Assembly (NCBI RefSeq): GCF_037975245.1
Contig: NC_092565.1
Span: 21,659,499-21,723,498 of the forward strand
Length of the DNA stretch: 64,000 bases
Direction of reading: 5' to 3'
Source of the DNA: Apostichopus japonicus
Taxonomy: Eukaryota > Echinodermata > Holothuroidea > Aspidochirotida > Stichopodidae
Of this stretch, positions 11,879 to 24,600 are shown one piece after another; positions within the stretch are counted from its first letter, which is position 1, and the number at the start of each line of letters is the position of its first letter. Made by a program: the position numbers and the translations under genes. Under the pieces are notes generated by a model. That model was not told the origin of the DNA. It worked only from the letters and a program-made list of their open reading frames with translations, and ran no database searches.

Positions 11879-12721
11879 ATTGGCGTCTGATTGAACTGAA
11901 GCTAGAATTGGACAGTCTAATGTAAAGTACCGAAGAGTTGTGCGCAGTGTGGATGAAAAACTATACCCAAGATTAGTGTTGCCAACAAAATGACAATGAG
12001 ACAATTACCATCTTATAAATGGAGAGACAAACCTTAGTTTAATAACTTTTTACCAATGTATAATATGTTACAATTTAGGAACATTATCATGTCAACCGTG
12101 TAGCCTCAAATCTGAGACCAGTGTGCATAAGAAAAACTTCTATTCAATATCAAATGGTTATCAAGTTTATTCACTCGTTACCATGCACGCGGCAAGGTTG
12201 AGGAATTTATATTCAGACTATATTCAGACGAGTTTAGAAGTTATAAATAAAGCCCAGTCTAGACGAGAAATTGAATGAAATATAATAAACATCTTACCTT
12301 TGATTCCTGAAGACGCTTTACAGGGTACTCCACACCGATCGTATTTAGCAGTAGAGAACAACCTTTGATCTGATCCAACTGAGCTTTGTGACATCTACTT
12401 GGACCGACTGCTGAGCTGTGCGGACGACGCTATCACCTCTCACGGAATGAAAACTGTGATAGATGAGGCTATACCTGTGCCAATCAACTACCGACTGGTT
12501 GGAAATCTCTCGAAGAGTGAACTACTTCCGCTCACGTTCGGTTTGATCGTTATTGCAATGTCAGCTGCCCCACATAAAAAAATCTGACGTTATGAAACAA
12601 TGTAAATTGGTCTAAGGTCAATTCTCATGGGTGAACCGACTTATGACAAGTATTGCTATGGATACCACTATCACTACCACACTATGACTAGTGAGGATGT
12701 ATATGGCACGCAGATGTAACT
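11879..12721. other. Intergenic, no gene recognised
   Basis: Nothing recognised. An open frame at 12399-12587 lacks motifs. The region ends at the target-site duplication of the foldback element. Confidence 0.4.
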
Positions 12722-12729
12722 GCGCCGTT

Positions 12730-14570
12730 ATGGCGGGCCATCAGTCTCAAATCATGGGAGATCGACTTATACCGATTTAAATCGACATATACCAGTTTCC
12801 TTCGACATATACCAGTTTCCTTCGACTTATACCGGTTTCATTCTACATATCATCGATTTAAATCGACATATATCAGTTTCATTCTACATATCATCGATTT
12901 AAATCGACATATACCAGTTTCATTCTACATATCATCGATTTATTTTACTTATCATCGATTTAAATCGATGATAAGTAAAATAAATCGATGATATGTCGAA
13001 GTAAACTGGTATATGTCGATTTAAATCGATGATATGTAGAATGAAACTGGTATATGTCGATTTAAATCGACATATCATCGATTTATTCTACATATCATCG
13101 ATTTATTTTACTTATCATCGATTTAAATCGATGATATGTAAAATAAATCGATGATATGTCCATTTAAATCGACATCTACCAGTTTAAATCGATGATATGT
13201 CGAATTAAATCGGTAGAAGTCAATTTCCGTGGACTTATACCAGTTTCTAGCGTCTCAAATTGACATATACCTATTTAAATCGACATATCATCGATTTAGC
13301 TCATTAACATATTCCAAATCCCGATTTCGGTGATGATTGACATGTGGAGATACATCACGTGTAGTCACCTGACAAGGCGGGCGAGTAATTTAATAGTTCC
13401 AAAATTACGAAGCTAGCAAGGGTGTTCATCATGGTTATATGTCAATGGTAATTATGAACAATTACTTGCAAAAAGATTTCGGTGTCACAATAAGGCTGAA
13501 ATAACTGATATGTCAATGACGTGCAATTATCTCAATGCAAACTGGGCTTGTCTACTCGAACACGTGGCGCTATAGTACAGGAATACACATGTAACTGAAT
13601 AGGCCCAAAGTACGTACGCAGATGCAATTACCTACTCCAGTTACACCATAAACAAAGATGATATTGTTCTGCAGTGAGGCCTACTGTAAGGTTACGTTTT
13701 AATGTAGCTAAGTATATACCCATGGGGTTTAACAGTTACAGTATTCAAGCTCAAATCATGCATTCCACTGTGCTCGTGTTTATTTTCAATTATTCGCCCG
13801 CCTTGTCAGGTGACTACACGTGATGTATCTCCACATGTCAATCATCACCGAAATCGGGATTTGGAATATGTTAATGAGCTAAATCGATGATATGTCGATT
13901 TAAATAGGTATATGTCGATTTGAGACGCTAGAAACTGGTATAAGTCCACGGAAATTGACTTCTACCGATTTAATTCGACATATCATTGATTTAAACTGGT
14001 AGATGTCGATTTAAATGGACATATCATCGATTTATTTTACATATCATCGATTTAAATCGATGATAAGTAAAATAAATCGATGATATGTAGAATAAATCGA
14101 TGATATGTCGATTTAAATCGACATATACCAGTTTCATTCTACATATCATCGATTTAAATCGACATATACCAGTTTACTTCGACATATCATCGATTTATTT
14201 TACTTATCATCGATTTAAATCGATGATAAGTAAAATAAATCGATGATATGTAGAATAAATCGATGATATGTCGATTTAAATCGACATATACCAGTTTCAT
14301 TCTACATATCATCGATTTAAATCGACATATACCAGTTTACTTCGACATATCATCGATTTATTTTACTTATCATCGATTTAAATCGATGATAAGTAAAATA
14401 AATCGATGATATGTAGAATGAAACTGGTATATGTCGATTTAAATCGATGATATGTAGAATGAAACTGGTATAAGTCGAAGGAAACTGGTATATGTCGAAG
14501 GAAACTGGTATATGTCGATTTAAATCGGTATAAGTCGATCTCCCATGATTTGAGACTGATGGCCCGCCAT
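12730..14570. mobile_element. Foldback-type element with long palindromic inverted arms
   Basis: The left arm (12730 to about 13390) and right arm (about 13789-14570) are reverse complements. The outer ends read ATGGCGGGCCATCAGTCTC and its complement. The inner ends are near ACCTGACAAGGCGGGCGAGT and its complement. Flanking 8-mers GCGCCGTT (12722-12729) and ACGCCGTT (14571-14578) match at 7 of 8, supporting insertion with an 8-bp duplication. Most of each arm is a tandem of motifs such as CGACATATACCAGTTT, ACATATCATCGATTTA and the self-complementary TCGATTTAAATCGA, so arms differ in length by copy number (about 660 against 780 bp). The roughly 400-bp centre (13391-13788) has no coding frame. 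Foldback elements of this architecture are usually non-autonomous; which transposase moves it is unknown. Confidence 0.85.
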
Positions 14571-14578
14571 ACGCCGTT

Positions 14579-15602
14579 GGCAACATATCGCGTACATGTA
14601 TGTAGACATAATCTTAGCGCGCGTTGATTTGGCAGGACTTCTGTAAGTAATTGCTGTTCAAATTGATATTGTTTCTCTTTCGAGACGGTTATGAAGCGAT
14701 CGATATGTCAGCCTTTCAAAAGACCTACTTAAATGTATAGACACTTGATAATGAAAGCAGAGAAAGGTTGTTTAATTGTATCAGCCAATTTTAGAAACCT
14801 ATCAATTGTCACTTAAAGGGTAACTGCAATTCATCAAACTAAACTATCCTTTCGATTTTTCTAGAAATACGGAAGATTAATTGAATCAACTAAACGTATC
14901 CCAAACGTTTTGTCAGGCTCCCAGACACATATTCATATTTATTAGTCTTATTGGTCACACAAAAATAGGATGAAATCGTTACTTACAAAATAAGGTGGAC
15001 TGTTTTTATTCAGTTAATTCCAAAATTAAACTCGGGGACAAAAAAATAAATCTATTAAATGAGACACAAACCCAACCATCATCATTGGTCTATATAATAG
15101 AGATAACTGTGATTTAATAACTTCACCAAACAACTAAGAATTTGTTTATTCCATGTGGGAGATTCTACAAATTCATCCACCGGGCATTGTGATACATTCC
15201 ACTGAAATTGAATACTTCTAAAAAAAAAATTGTTCTTTAAACTCGATATTAGAGGACAATAAATACAACAACTTCGAGAGCTTTGAATACACTCCAGAGA
15301 AATTCCGTTCGGTCGGTCTCGAAATCGGGGCAGAGGTTGGGGAGCCCGAAGAGTGGTTGACGTACGTTATGAGGAGGGACTAAGAGGAGGGTTCTGAGGG
15401 TAGGGCTTTAAGTGCAAAAATGACGTCATCACTCGTTGAAAAAGTTTATACGGACCGAAACCGTGTAGTCATGGCATATTTGAGAGCATTAATTCTAGCC
15501 GAAACTGCGATATGAAATTTGGGTACTGTAAATCGACAAATTAGCGTTTCGCAACACTCAAAAAGGTTCGCAACACCACCTACAAACAAAATAACGAAAA
15601 TA
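14579..15602. other. Upstream region of DDX56
   Basis: Presumed promoter and 5' UTR of DDX56. No TATA element at a convincing position and no upstream coding exon were seen. The region just before the start codon is AT-rich, preceded by a GC-richer patch near 15300-15420. Confidence 0.4.
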
Positions 15603-18600
15603 ATGGCCTCTACGAGTTCTGCAGATGGCAAACAAACCCTTCAATTTCATGAAATGGGTCTGGATGACCGGTTGTTGAAGGTAATGTGACAGAAAAACAA
15701 TTTTTATGTGATAATTTTATAAACGTGACAAGAAATATTCTCCACATGGCCAGTGGCTATTTTAATTCGTATATAAATATTGTAGAGTAGGTATTCCGCG
15801 AATAAGAAACGTGAGGCGGTCCACGTCTGATTTTATGAAATGGGAACGCTTGTTGTTATTATAGTTCATTTGTTATGTGTGGAAGTGCTGCTATTGCTAT
15901 GTTAAATACAAACCTGTTAAGTAAATGATAACAGCCTACACGATCGTTTGTAGCTTAGATGTATAGTGCCAGTTCCATCCATATAATGGGCCTATAGGGC
16001 AAATAGTATGACTATAGCTTGTATAAGGTTCAACGACTGGGGGATGGAAGGGAAGCAGTGGGAATGGTTGTGGCATTTTTGCCTAACAAAATTTTCTGTT
16101 TGCCCTTACAAAATTGTATTGAATTTCACGTAACAACAATACCTAACAGTTAGCTCATGGTAAATGTACCATGAACAATCAAGCCATAAAGTTTCAAGTC
16201 ATAATCGACAATTATGAATTTTTGAGTAGACATTCAAATTTAAAATTTTGTGAGTACTGTAACATTCTTGTCAAGTATACTGCAAAGTACCCCTCAATGG
16301 TAAATTCATGGAATTTATCCAAATGTGGGCTGAAGTTACAATTTTCTTAATTTAGTTCTTACAGTTCTTAGCGTGACAGCATTTAATCAGCAACATACAG
16401 TAGCATAATATGTGTGTTTGTACAGCTCACTTCAACATTTTATTATAGGCTATAATTGTGTATCTTTCTTTCTCTCAGGACATTGCAAGCCAGGGTTGGG
16501 GTACTCCCACACTTATCCAGGAGAAAGCAATTCCTTTGGCACTGGAAGGCAAGGATATTGTGTCTCAAGCAAGAACTGGTTCAGGGAAAACAGCAGCATA
16601 CTCTATACCAGTCATACAGAAAATTTTGATAGGAAAAAGAGTAAGTTATCCATTGTATATAAAAATTGATCAGTTTATACCAATTAATACAGGTTATTAT
16701 TATTGCTATTATATTTTGAAATATTTACATTTGAAAATATGAAATCGTGTAATGTACACACACCAATCATACCATAATTGTATGTAAAAGTGAAAGTAAA
16801 TTGATGGGAACAGCTTCTGGAATACTGTCTGTGAAGTGAAGTTCTGTTCTAGCACTGAAAATATTTAACAGAGCAATGCAATAACCACTTGAGTTGCATT
16901 ATACTGATAATGTCAAAACTTCAGTCTCATTTAAAAAATTTGCATTCTAGAACTGTGGAGCATTATGGAACTAAACTTCACAAAATCTAAGTTACCTGTT
17001 ATATATTTAAACAACTTCAAAAACCAGGCAAGTTACTTGCTTTAAACAAGTGAACTCAATTGCTCGTAAAAAAATGCCTTTCAGTATAGTACAAGTAAAA
17101 ACATCATGAAATAAAATGTTCACCAAAATTCATTTTGTATTGAACATGTAATACTGCAATATTTATTCGGTGTAGATGTCTTGCCTTATCTGAAGTACTA
17201 TATTTGTTACCTGTTATATATTTAAACAACTTAAAAAATCAGGCAAGTTACTTGCTTGAAACTCAATTGCTCGTAAAAAATGCCTTTCAGTATAGTACAA
17301 GTAAAAACGTCATGAAATAAAATGTTCACCAAAATTCATTTTGTATCTAACATGTAATACTGCAATATTTATTCGGTATAGATGTCTTGCCTTATCTGAA
17401 GTACTAAAATGCCTCATTGATAGCCAGTGTGTGTCTTTCTCCTGCATAAATTTTGTGCAAATGTTAATATTATGACTCAAGCTGAAAGGATTACAATGCA
17501 TTTCTCAGCAAGCGTCTAAATTACAAAAGTTTTGTCCTAGAATTACTGCAGATTTTGTGTACGTCAATGACTTTAAAAAGGGAAAATCTTATGGAGGAGA
17601 ATATCGTTTGAAGCCTTTGACTTTCTTCTTCATTGTATTCAGACAGCCAGAGAGCAAGCTGTGAAGGCCCTGATCCTTGCTCCTTCCAGAGATTTGTGCA
17701 AGCAGATATATACAAACGTCAGGGTAAGTGTAAGCCTGGTAATGTGTTTGTTTGTTCTTTATGCATCAGGGTTGTTCATCTGTTTCTGTTTCAAATGTTA
17801 TGTTCAACACCCAACAAATTGAATAAAATGAATTCAGCATTGATACATGTCTTATCCATTGAATTAATATCACAGACCATCTGTACAAATCCAAAGGTGC
17901 TGGGTTTTGTAGCCTATGGCTCTACAAGTTGTGGCTATTTTGCAAAACTTTCATCACTTTGTGGATATTAATCATTTCGAGATAAGACAGCATTGTGGCC
18001 CTTCGACATTCCTATTGGATAATCCAACACTGGGAACATTGAGCAGTCATTGGTCACTAAAGAGCACGTACAGGACACCATAACTGTGTTCACCCACATG
18101 ATGATGGCATTTAATACTCAGATCATTCGAAGAAATTAAAGAAAATAATTTGTATACCTTTTCATGTCTACTACAGTAAGTTTTTCTTTATTTCTTGCAA
18201 TCTTAGGGTCTTACCTACTCCTGTTCCAGAGAAGTGTCATGTGTTGATCTCTCAGGCCAAGTTGAAATAGCAGCACAAAGGTTTGTTGAAGCTAGAAAGT
18301 TCTTTTCCGGAATATGAATATGTTTTTGATATTTGTCTCCATCAACAAGTTTGTAAATTTTTCGTCTTCCAGTGAGGACTCGCTTCTCAGTGAAACTGGT
18401 GCCACTGAGTAAAAGGTGTTTGAGAACACTTTATATACTGTACCAGTTTGCAGATTGCACCTTTGACCAATGCAAAGAGGAGGTCTAATGGAGCTTGCTT
18501 TGGGGCAATGCCCTACTTTTTTACAAGGCGAGAAGAAATACTGACTCCTTGGCCATGATGTATACTGTACCAGTTTGCCAAACAAATTAAAGCAAGTGAT

Positions 18601-21600
18601 AGTCTTAAACCAACTCCCACCTGACCCCCTCCCCTCCTGCAATAGAAGGGGTAAAGGTATACTAAGAAATTCAGCTAAGAAGATTGGTTTTTCTTTGGAC
18701 CAAAGTCATGAAATGCTATTGCCAAGTCTAGTTCTTGACCTAACAGTATCATTTTACAAGGTGGAATATGTAACTCCACTGGATCCTGTGTGTTGAAGAC
18801 TTTTTAAAAAGTTTCCAAGTACTTGCTACGGAGTATGGACTCTTTATTTCCAATTAAGGAAAGTAAATCCACAACAGGAAAACTTAATTGTACTTCCAAG
18901 AAGTTCTTTGTTGTTTGAGTACTCGTCAAGGAGGTTCTGTTTGGAAAGTTTTTATGGAAAAAGTGGGGAAAAAAGTGGAAAGTGGAAAGAAAAAAGTGGA
19001 AAGTGGAAGAAAAAAAATCCTACTTATGTTGTAAAAGAGTCTGCTACATCAACAGGAAGTCTGAATAACTAGGAACAGTGAGTGAAGGTTTTGCTTTTCT
19101 TTCAAATATAGGCCCCTATTAATGGAGAAGCCAGATATTGTGATCAGCACTCCCAGGAGACTGATGGCACACCTCGAAGCTGGAAACATCACCCTAAAAC
19201 ATTCCTTAGAGATGCTGGTCGTCGATGAAGCCGATTTGATTTTCTCCTTCGGCCACGAGGAAGACTTCAAAAAGTTGGTAGCCTTTCTGCCAAAGATTTA
19301 TCAGGCCATGTTGATGTCTGCGACTCTGACAGACGAGGTACTGGATATCAAGCAACTGGTCTTGCATAATGCGGTGAGTAAACGTCGAACAGCAGTATTG
19401 AGTTCTGTTGTTTGGATAAAGGTTGAAGTAGGGGGAGTCTCATCTGTGTATAAAAGTTAAAGGGACTGATGTATGGATCCTAGCTGGATATATTCCAGAG
19501 GCAGAAGGTCCAGCTAGGATTAAACAGATTAAGGCCATCTGACTGAGCAGATAAGGAATTTGTTAACAGTTCCGTTTTTTTCTTCTCTTCTCTCCAAAAT
19601 TATCTTAGAATTACCAATTGGTCAAGGCTTTTGATAGTGTTAAAAATCGAATCTCAGTTTGCATTTTCTTTCCCAAAACATTTCTTAATTGTGATACTTT
19701 TCTAACACATGTGTTAGTCACATCTGTCCTCAATATTGTTCTTCAAATTATTTGTATTTGCATTGATCATCAAGAATTGTTTCCCCTTTATTACAGATAA
19801 CTTTGAAATTGAAGGAATCACAACTTCCTGAATCTGATCAGCTCTCTCAGTATTATGTAAAGTGTAGAGACGAGGACAAGTTTCTCCTGCTGTACTGCAT
19901 GTTCAAACTGAACCTAATTAGAGGGAAAACCATTATATTTGTCACAGATGTTGACAGATGCTTTAGGTAAGTACACAGAACTCTATCGCTATATTGCAAA
20001 GAGTGTGCAGAAAACTGTCCAAAAAATTTTAAAACAAAATAATTCCCACAATGGCCTTTCTGCTAATTTTTTCCATGTCACGTTTTCTTGGGCAATCCAA
20101 AAAATTGAAACCAGAAAGCCGGTTGGTTTAGTGAATCCTTGTCATAAATATCTCCTTGTCATAATTTACAAAGTTTCCTTCCGTTTTGGTTTTGGAATAA
20201 TTATTTTCCTTTCTTCTTGTTCTTTTGAATAATGGTGATCATATGTGATTTATCTTGTTCATCGTCTGACTGTTAGCATTTTCAACTTTAGCAGCATTTT
20301 TCAACATTTGCCTCAAGTTCCCAACTTACTAACGTACCAAATTGCATGATTTGGAGAATTCATATCATCGATTTATCTCCATGAAGGATGTACTCTAATC
20401 TTTTTTGGGCCTTTATTGTGGTTGTTATCTGATACTAAATTCTTTATTCTTCACTCACAGACTTAAGCTCTTCCTGGAGCAGTTTTCTATTCGCTCCTGC
20501 GTCCTCAACTCCTTGCTGCCGGCAGGATCTCGCATGCATATCATTATACAATTCAACTGTGGCCTTTATGACATCATCATTGCCGCTGGTGACTCGTACA
20601 AGTTCAAAGGAAAGGATCAAGTTGCCAATGAGGAAAAGTAAGTAGCAAAGGATGAGTGCAGAATGCAAAGGTTGTGTTTTTTGTACGTGTTGTACGTGAC
20701 GCAAACTAATGCAAGAACCGTATTGTGTTTTCTGTGTCTGGCATTGTTTATTTGGAGACAACAGAGGTCAAAGTTTGACAACTTTTCAAATGCAATACAT
20801 ATTTGTAAACATAACTTTTAGGAATTTGGTATTTGGTATGTGGATTCACCTAACTAAGCACAAGAATCTTGTTGTTTTTATCCTGGGGTCAAATGCCATT
20901 TGGAGACAAAGAGGTCAATGCTGGAAAGCTTTGTAAACACAAACTGCAAAGGTAATAGTTTGAATAAACTTGATACTTTTGGTTTTGGGGTGTTATTAAG
21001 TTCTTGAACCCAGTGTACACAGTTTACATCTCATGTAAAATGCAGCAAGGAATCCCAAAGTCTGTCTTTTACATGACTTTTTCAATTCTGTGTATTAGGT
21101 CTGTAAATAAGTTTGGTTGTGTTTGTGGGGGAGGGTGAGGGTGAGGAGGAGGGGCACAGACTTTGAGGAGCAGTGGGACATGCGACTTTGACATGAGGGG
21201 TCAAACTGTAAAATCACTGCAAAACTTTCTGGCAAAATAGATCCTCTGTGCATCCTGTACTTCTATTTCCACTATTTGAATTTTTCAATAAAACAGCACT
21301 TTTTTATTACATTTGTGTTTCCTTTTTATCATAAAGGGGCACACAATTTTCCCAACAACGGGACTTTTTCCATTACAAAAAATGGACACTTCAGATTTTG
21401 TAAAAGGACAATTTTTCACAAAAACTAGGGTAGGGCACTTGCCTTGTACCCTCCCTCCCCCCCCCCTCCACTTCAATGGTATTGCAATTCCATGGTTACT
21501 CAGTTAATTATCATATTAGCTCTCCTGATAGTAAGAATATTTTTATTGGCTAAGGTGGGATTATGTCAACAAATCTTTTTGAATACTAACTTAGATATCT

Positions 21601-24600
21601 ATCCCTCAGTTGTAATATATCAATTTTTTTCTTTCCTAACATTCCAAAAAGTTCTCATACATATTTTCTGTTTTTCACATTTGTTTTGCCTTGCTTCTGT
21701 TGCAGGGAGAAACTCAAACAAAAAGTTAAAGATGTGGAATTTGGGGTATCTAGAGGAATCGACTTCCAAAACGTGTCAAATGTGATTAATTTTGACTTTC
21801 CCGGATCGACCAAGTCATACATTCACAAAGTTGGAAGGTGAGTCACATATTATATCCATGCGAGGTTATCGGTAGCCGTTCTAGATTTAGGGAATCATTT
21901 TGACAGGAAGTAGGGTCCATATAATGCTAATATATTTATATTTGACTTGTGGTTTATTGCCTTTCATAAACACTCAACTTGTCATCAATTTCACTCAAGG
22001 TTGTGTATTCAGGGTACATATTGTGTTAAGTTTGTGTTGTGTATTCAGGGTACATATTGTGTTAAGTTTGTGTATTCAAGGTACATATTGTGTTAAGTTT
22101 GTGTATTTAAGGTACATATTGTGTTAAGTTTGTGTATTCAAGGTACATATTGTGTTAAGTTTGTGTATTCAAGGTACATATTGTGTTACAGTACCTATTA
22201 TAATGCTTTTCCTGAAAATGTATTATATCACAATAACAACAAAAGGAAAGCCCACCCTGAAATGTGCTTGCAAGCAGCTTTAATATATTTTTACACAAAC
22301 TTGAAGTCAAAGAGGTGGTGTAAATTTGTAACACTCGTTCCAATTCATCAGCATCCACATATCCAGTACCATTTTTTATGTTAACTTTCTTTTATATAAA
22401 TTCAATTGTTTATTTTTGTGTGTTTGTTGTTGTCAAAAATGAAAGAAATATCTGGAAGTATAAATTCTAGACCTTTCATATTGTAGTTTTTACATTTCTA
22501 TTAATACAAAAGATTTGTATTTGTTACTCATTTGAGGTCATCCAAGTGAGTTTCAGCTGCATTCCAGTCTTGTCAAGCAGACTGTGCCATAATAGACACC
22601 CAAACAGTACCTGTTTACCAAAGACACAGCTACAAAAGATGCTCACAGTTTCAAATTTGGCATGATCGTCCACATATTTTTAGCTAATCATCAAACATTA
22701 AATAATACATTATATCTTCAAATGAAACATTTCTGTTTCTCTCAGAGGGATGTGCTTTGTGGACCTGATTAAGGAAATGAAAAAAAAAAATAAGTAAATT
22801 TTTGAGGAAATTAAGTAACTTCTGACATGGCCATATCCCCCCTCTTGAAAAAATGTTGTGTTCTTTTCTTTGTGTAGGACTGCCAGGGCCAACAAGATGG
22901 GAACTTCTCTTTCATTTGTGACTGAACATGAGATGGAGGCATTGAGTGAAGTTGAGGAATATTTAACTAATGGTAAGTTGGATGAAGGTTACACATCGAG
23001 AGGAAAGTTGACTTGAAAGGATTTTCTGGTGGCTGAAATTGATTGTTTAGCCAAATTTGCTGGAAACTTTCTGCATCTTACGGCAAACATCTCATCCTCA
23101 TAGCATTTTGGACTTGTTAAGGTGCTGTCAGATGTTAAGGTCTTTTCGTAAATATAGTAGCAATTTTCAACGAAATGATTTATTGTTCAATCGATATGTG
23201 AACAATTTTCAACAAAATGCTAAATTCCTTAAATCTTATAAGTTAGGAAGTCAACATTGTGCTGCAAAATGACAAACTGCTGATCTTATAAAATGTCATC
23301 AAATATATAACAAACAAATTTAGAGAATACATTCCAACCTAGCTGGACACATATGCTACCCTTCCAGTATTGAACTATTTTTGAATGATACCAACCTTTA
23401 TTCACAAATTTCAACATGTTGTTTACTTAATCTTTCAAAGAAAGATTAAATGACTAATCTTTTTTTATTCACTTTTCATTTTATTTGTTAAATCCATGTG
23501 ACAGCTTCTTTTGTATATGAAGTTAGTCTGTTAAGTTTCTCAAGCGGATAACTTTACCCGTATAAATGTTGCTTTCGTAATAACAGTCATTATCTGTCTG
23601 TTGGTTGTGACAACATTTAAAACAATCCAAATTCTTTCTCTTGTTATGAACCAGATGCCGGTGTGTGTGCTTTGAAGCCGTATCAATTTAAAATGTCTGA
23701 GATAGAAGGATTCAGGTACAGGGCCAAGGTAAGCGATTCATCTATATAATCTATGAAAATTTCGAAAGAGCAAACGCTTGGGTGAAAAGTCTAACCACAG
23801 AATATTTGTATAACAATCAGTTCACTATTGGAAAAATAAAAGGTGTTGCCAAATTGTGAAAATTTCCAAGTAATATTTGAGCAATTTTCAACAAAACGAT
23901 GACATGATCCTTTTACGTTACTACTTTGCTACAAATTGTAGAATATCTTACTTCTAATTAGTAATCAAGTTACATGATTCAGCTACAAAGTGACAAAATG
24001 ATTTCAAGGGATAAACTGATCCGGTATCGCATCAAAAAATGCCATGCAAAAATGGAAAAATTGTTATACAAAGTGCAGAGATATATTGCAGTTTTTTACA
24101 GGCAGGAATATGTTATAAGAGAAAGTTGACAGCTTTCAAACCAGCCTCACAACATTTTTAAAACTAAACATTTCCCTGGATTACTGGGTTTGTTATCCTG
24201 AGGCCACTTGTTTGACACCCCTCTCTAGCCAAATCTTTCTTTGCTCGATTGTTTCCAGTTAGTTTTTGGATGTTCATTAAAATACAGATGTGCTGTATGC
24301 TCTAATCAATTCATCATTTTGCTACCAAATGCTAACTTGATGGTCTTTGTACAAAGTGTTAACTTTGATATTTCTGAGTTTGTGAACTAATTTTCAAGAA
24401 AAGAGTTGTTAAATTTGAAAGAATTGAGTAAAATTGCATGCAAAATATTGAAAATTATCATTATCCAACAATTTGCTAATTTTCAATATTTTACAAATAA
24501 TCGTGTCCATTGACATTCGTAGATATAGCCTCCTAATTTACATAATCATTTTAGCTGCCCAAAGAACTGTCTAAATGACACCAGGGCTGGGCTTATGTCT

